From Arthrobacter echini (lineage in GTDB: Bacteria > Actinomycetota > Actinomycetes > Actinomycetales > Micrococcaceae), in the NCBI RefSeq assembly GCF_004803505.1, contig NZ_SSWH01000005.1, forward strand, positions 124,001-188,000: a stretch of 64,000 bases of DNA, in the 5' to 3' direction. A program made the position numbers and the translations under genes. Numbering within the stretch: position 1 is the stretch's first letter; the number at the start of each line of letters is the position of its first letter. The notes beneath the pieces are model-generated. The model did no database searches, was not told the origin of the DNA, and saw only the letters and a list, made by a program, of their open reading frames with translations. Shown piece after piece: positions 60,245 to 64,000 of this stretch.

Positions 60245-61705
60245 GTGAGTCACGCGATTGCAATGGTGCCGGATCCACATTTAATGGAGTCCATGAGGGC
60301 CGTCGGCTACACACTGGAGACCGCGGTCGCCGACATAATCGATAACTCGATTACGGCTGGCGCGACTGAGGTGAGCCTGCTGTTTTCCCCTCAGCCCGAA
60401 CCCTACGTTGCGATCGTTGATAATGGAACGGGTATGTCGTCTGGGGCAGCCCAAAACGCCATGCGATTGGCTGGCTCGAACTCGAGGGATCACCGAAACT
60501 CCCATGACCTTGGGCGGTTTGGCTTGGGGTTGAAAACGGCGTCGATATCTCAATGCAGGGACTTGGTCTTGGTTACCAAGCAAGACGGTTCCCTCAGCGG
60601 TTACCGATGGGATCTCGACTATCTGGTGGAAACGAAGAGCTGGAGCCTGCTGGAGCTAACCGAGGACGAGTGTCGGTTACTGCCGGGCTTTGATGAGCTC
60701 GACAAGCATCAAAACGGAACGCTTGTGCTGTGGAGGAAGCTCGACCAGCTAGAAGCGGCGGTGGGAGACCTGATTGCAGGGCTGGATGCTCACATGATCG
60801 ACGTGCGCAAGCACCTAGCCCTCGTGTTTCACCGGTTCCTTGCCGGCGAGCACGGCAGCAAGTTCTCAATCGCCATCAACTACCGCAATGTATCTGGCGC
60901 AGATCCGCTCCTGCAGAACCACAAAGCAACCCTTCCTGGCCCTATCGAACGTATTGACGTCGAAGGCGAGTCCATCGAGCTTCGTCCGTACACTCTTCCT
61001 CACCTGAATAAGCTCTCTACTGCGGATCGACAGCGTGCGCAGGTTGAAGGCTCGATGCGCGACAGCCAAGGATTCTATATCTATCGTGAGAAGCGTTTGG
61101 TGATTTGGGGCACTTGGTTCCGCATTGCACCCAAGCACGAATTAGGCAAACTCGCTCGGGTGCGGGTCGATGTGCCGAACTCCCTTGATCACCTATGGGC
61201 TCTCGACATCAAGAAGGCTCAAGCGGTTCCGCCGCCGAGCATCCAACGCCGTCTTCGTCAGGTTGCCAACAACATAATCGCTCCGAGCCGCAAGGTTCAC
61301 GAGTACAGGGGCCGTCGCACGGGAGCTCAACAGCACACGAGGCTCTGGAACGTATACGACGACCGCAACTCGTTCCGGTACGAGATCAACAGGGAGCATC
61401 CCGCAGTGATTGCACTAGGTTCCCAGCCGGCAAGTGACGGTCAATCAGTGGACTCTCTGCTTCGGCTGCTGGAGAGAAGCTTCCCAGTGGATGACGTCTA
61501 CAACCGTATGGGCCAGGACCAGACCCAGCTGGACAGTAAGGACTCCGACTTAGACTTGATGCTTCTCGCCTCATCCCTATGGAACTCACTTCAAGGAACG
61601 CTGGCGCCGGAAGCTTTCGTGCAGTCGATCGCCGGCACCGAACCATTCGACTCCAACCCTAAGTCACGCCAAATACTGGAAGAAGCGGTTACTAACCATG
61701 ACTGA
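60245..61705 (+). CDS. MORC-type GHKL ATPase (paraMORC) of a defence operon
   Basis: 486 residues from the GTG at 60245; an ATG at 60164 in frame is possible. The GHKL ATP site is complete: ETAVADIIDNSITAGA (motif I, Asn), VAIVDNGTGMSSGA (motif II), LGRFGLGLKTASISQ (motif III with the lid glycines). A second domain follows with SMRDSQGFYIYREKRLVIWG and the S5-fold basic region DIKKAQAVPPPS. Prokaryotic MORC proteins occur in restriction-like operons with Z1 ATPases, nucleases and methylases. It overlaps the Z1 gene by 8 bases. DNA-loop or remodelling action is family inference. Confidence 0.85.
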   Translation: MSHAIAMVPDPHLMESMRAVGYTLETAVADIIDNSITAGATEVSLLFSPQPEPYVAIVDNGTGMSSGAAQNAMRLAGSNSRDHRNSHDLGRFGLGLKTASISQCRDLVLVTKQDGSLSGYRWDLDYLVETKSWSLLELTEDECRLLPGFDELDKHQNGTLVLWRKLDQLEAAVGDLIAGLDAHMIDVRKHLALVFHRFLAGEHGSKFSIAINYRNVSGADPLLQNHKATLPGPIERIDVEGESIELRPYTLPHLNKLSTADRQRAQVEGSMRDSQGFYIYREKRLVIWGTWFRIAPKHELGKLARVRVDVPNSLDHLWALDIKKAQAVPPPSIQRRLRQVANNIIAPSRKVHEYRGRRTGAQQHTRLWNVYDDRNSFRYEINREHPAVIALGSQPASDGQSVDSLLRLLERSFPVDDVYNRMGQDQTQLDSKDSDLDLMLLASSLWNSLQGTLAPEAFVQSIAGTEPFDSNPKSRQILEEAVTNHD

Positions 61706-64000
61706 ACTTAAATTTGCTTTCCCGCTGTCCTCTGTCGAAGGTGCAGTATTAGGTTTGCTGACCGACCCAAAGACCGGCGAAAGCTACATTGGTCTCACGG
61801 AGTCGCAGGTCGAGGATGCGTTCAAGCTGGTGCTTCCTAACATGTCTGTAGATGCGACGGACGAACAACTTCGCCAGTTGCGGAGACGGGTGATGGATCG
61901 TGTAGGTGCTCACATACCTACCGGGCGAGGTAATGGTCCGGTTGTGAAAAACCACATCCCATGGCTGCCGGACGCGAAGGCCGAGATTAAGTGGAACAGG
62001 TGGCGAGCCTATCGGACGATGCTCGCACGAGCAGGGCGCTCGGGGCAGATGCTGGAACGGCTGGACAAGTTTACAGATGACATCCTCGACCTTGCCGGTG
62101 ATCCGAAAGCAGCGGGTCCTTGGAACCGGCGAGGGCTCATCATTGGAGATGTTCAATCAGGTAAGACGCAGAACTACTTGGGCTTGATCAACAAGGCAGC
62201 TGATGCAGGGTACCGGCTGGTGATTATCCTGTCGGGCAACACTGAGTACCTCCGTCGGCAAACTCACGAGCGCGTTGATGAGGGCTTCATCGGTCGTGAC
62301 ACAGCTCGAGTAGACACACCGAAGGGTGCTTCTTTGACGAAGGATGTTCACATCGGTGTTGGTCAAATTGATCGCAGCGTCGCAAATACAATCAGCCAGA
62401 CGACTGTGCTGATGGACTACCTCCAAGCAAGCAAGAAGGCTTCGAGTATGCCTTTGCCTAATGATTCATCAGCTCCCGTTGTGTTCGTACTTAAGAAAAA
62501 CAAACACGTCCTCAACGCGGTAACAGGCTGGGCTCGCAGCCAAACGGAGCACGGTCGGAAGATCGATCTGCCACTACTTCTACTCGACGATGAGTCTGAT
62601 TACGCATCTATCAATACGGCCGCAGAAGAAGACCCGACGGCTATCAACGCTGCCATCCGCACTATCCTCGGCAGCTTCAGCAGGTCTTCCTACGTTGCCA
62701 TTACCGCGACGCCTTTTGCCAACATCTTCATCGACCATGAGGCGTCCGGTGCCGTTGAAGAGGACGGCGAAGTCTATGATGACCTCTTCCCTGAGGATTA
62801 CATCTACCCGTTGGAAGCGCCTTCGAATTATGTCGGCATCAGGGCTACGTTCGGGCGTTCGGAAGCGAGTAGCACTGGGCTGATGAATCTGTCGGATGCC
62901 CAGTCATGGATCCCCATTAAGCATAAGAAAACGCAAGCGGTATCAACCCTGCCGGAGAGTCTTCGGAAAGCTGTGCGCGTATTTCTACTGGCTAACGCAG
63001 TCATGGACCTTCGGGTTCAACCACCAAAGCGTAGATCGATGCTCGTGAATGTGTCCCGCTTCACTGCCGTTCAGGACAAGGTTGGGGACCTGCTGACGCA
63101 GGAGCTTTTCAGCTACAAGTCGGTTATTGAGCTACACAGTCTGGCTTATGCGCAGGGTGTAGGGAACGCGATACTCGATGAGTTCCGCGAGACGTTCCAG
63201 GAGACCTACGCCGAGAGCGATGAGGAGTGGGATGCTGTGCTCGAGCGGCTTCATAGTGCTGCGTCCGAAGTTAGGGTCAAGGTCTATAACTCGGCGGTGA
63301 ACAGCCAAGGCGAGGACGACGAGTTCGAGGAACAAGTCCCGTCGCGACAGATAGCCGTGGGTGGCGATTTGCTTAGCCGTGGTCTCACCCTTGACGGGTT
63401 GGTTGTTAGCTACTTCCACAGGAGTGTTGGAGCCGCCGACACTATGATGCAGATGGCGCGGTGGTTCGGGTATAGGGACGGATTCCGGGACCTATGTCGC
63501 CTGTGGATTAGTGACAAGTCGGCGGCGGATTATAGATTTGTCGCCGATGCAATCGAGGAGCTTCGCGAGGACCTCGCGCAGATGCGTCGGAATAATATGA
63601 CGCCGCGGGATTTTGGGCTGGCGGTTCAGCAGCATCCGGAATCACTGCTCATCACAGCGCGGAACAAGTCGAAGCACACTCTCGTGTCAGAGAAGGAGGT
63701 CAATCTGCTTGGACGGAATCTCGAAACAAAGCGCCTTTCCACCAACTTGGACGAGCAGCAGGGCAATCTCACTGCGCTTGAGAATTTGATGTCCGTGGGA
63801 GCAGAGTCAGCTTCCGCGCTTGACCAGACAAGTCGCGGGTATAACCGACTCAATGGTGTACCAAAGGAACTGGTGGCTGATTTTCTACATCAGTTCAAGG
63901 CGGCGAATGATGATATTTTCTTCACCGGGCCGGGTCTGGAAAGTATGATTCGGGCAAGCCAAGGGGATAAGTTTCGCGAATGGGATGTCGTCCTGATGAA
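61698..64000 (+). CDS. Z1-domain P-loop ATPase/helicase-like protein (3' end outside window)
   Basis: 767 codons are open to the window edge. The start ATG at 61698 overlaps the MORC gene. Walker A is IIGDVQSGKTQNYLGLINKA (about residues 148-167), followed by LVIILSGNTEYLRRQT, the Walker B-like LLLLDDESDYASIN (about 295), ITATPFANIFID and the later SRQIAVGGDLLSRGLTLDGL and ARWFGYRDGF, which are the Z1 superfamily-2-like signatures. Z1 proteins are partners of MORC ATPases in predicted defence operons, usually followed by a PD-(D/E)XK protein and a DNA methylase or AIPR protein. Base composition is lower in G+C than the left part of the window, consistent with transfer. Confidence 0.87.
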   Translation, partial: MTELKFAFPLSSVEGAVLGLLTDPKTGESYIGLTESQVEDAFKLVLPNMSVDATDEQLRQLRRRVMDRVGAHIPTGRGNGPVVKNHIPWLPDAKAEIKWNRWRAYRTMLARAGRSGQMLERLDKFTDDILDLAGDPKAAGPWNRRGLIIGDVQSGKTQNYLGLINKAADAGYRLVIILSGNTEYLRRQTHERVDEGFIGRDTARVDTPKGASLTKDVHIGVGQIDRSVANTISQTTVLMDYLQASKKASSMPLPNDSSAPVVFVLKKNKHVLNAVTGWARSQTEHGRKIDLPLLLLDDESDYASINTAAEEDPTAINAAIRTILGSFSRSSYVAITATPFANIFIDHEASGAVEEDGEVYDDLFPEDYIYPLEAPSNYVGIRATFGRSEASSTGLMNLSDAQSWIPIKHKKTQAVSTLPESLRKAVRVFLLANAVMDLRVQPPKRRSMLVNVSRFTAVQDKVGDLLTQELFSYKSVIELHSLAYAQGVGNAILDEFRETFQETYAESDEEWDAVLERLHSAASEVRVKVYNSAVNSQGEDDEFEEQVPSRQIAVGGDLLSRGLTLDGLVVSYFHRSVGAADTMMQMARWFGYRDGFRDLCRLWISDKSAADYRFVADAIEELREDLAQMRRNNMTPRDFGLAVQQHPESLLITARNKSKHTLVSEKEVNLLGRNLETKRLSTNLDEQQGNLTALENLMSVGAESASALDQTSRGYNRLNGVPKELVADFLHQFKAANDDIFFTGPGLESMIRASQGDKFREWDVVLM

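Noticed and set aside
1-64000. CRISPR arrays, tRNA or rRNA genes
   Set aside because: No regularly spaced direct repeats and no cloverleaf or rRNA-like sequence were noticed on either strand while reading; a tRNAscan or CRISPR search was not possible.

Overview
The window is 64 kb of high-G+C DNA, most likely from an actinobacterium of the Micrococcaceae (Arthrobacter-like). The evidence is codon use strongly biased to G/C in third positions, a mycothiol-nitroreductase-type DsbA protein, DUF6541/DUF6308 proteins, an Excalibur surface protein, and GTG/TTG starts with GGAGG-type ribosome sites. The left edge cuts a sulfide:quinone oxidoreductase gene and the right edge cuts a Z1-family ATPase gene.

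1-17.7 kb looks like ordinary chromosome: a sulfide:quinone reductase, a GNAT acetyltransferase, an NAD(P)H-binding protein, a surface-glycan pair (DUF6541 membrane protein and polysaccharide pyruvyl transferase), an asparaginase / HP0310-type deacetylase pair, a Rieske-DUF2231 protein, a SWIM-SNF2 helicase, an Excalibur protein and an LTA-synthase-like sulfatase.

18.1-32.8 kb is a catabolic locus whose parts fit ectoine degradation: an ectoine-hydrolase-like M24 protein, an M20 deacylase where a DoeB/EutE deacetylase would be expected, a class III transaminase, aldehyde dehydrogenases and a ProP-like MFS transporter. A FadR/FCD GntR regulator and matching palindromes (24279-24296 and 25359-25370) in front of two transcription units suggest one regulon.

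32.9-45.4 kb is an accessory island. It holds broken toxin-antitoxin genes (a vapC tail and a frameshifted hipB-like gene), a 2153-residue HEPN / transglutaminase-like / DUF4011 helicase / Vsr-like nuclease protein, a DUF6308 gene, and a decayed PDDEXK nuclease gene interrupted by an IS3-family element that itself carries an intact IS30-family element.

45.8-56.3 kb is a ten-gene minus-strand operon for aldonic acids. It has a TRAP transporter, L-fuconate dehydratase, one branch to lactate plus pyruvate (SDR and FAH hydrolase) and one branch to 2-oxoglutarate (FAH-family dehydratase and 2-oxoglutarate semialdehyde dehydrogenase). A GntR regulator is inside the operon and a palindrome lies in front of its first gene.

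56.4-60.1 kb is a scrapyard: a MazG-like gene next to a truncated GIY-YIG/DUF2075 gene fused to the tail of a rhamnulokinase gene, an intact L-lactate oxidase-family gene, remnants of IS256 and IS30 elements and the C-terminal half of a pdxA-like gene. At 60.2-64 kb begins a MORC-type GHKL ATPase / Z1 ATPase defence operon that continues past the window. A dispersed imperfect palindromic repeat occurs four times between genes (about 6.6, 9.4, 18.0 and 33.0 kb). No tRNA, rRNA or CRISPR array was seen.
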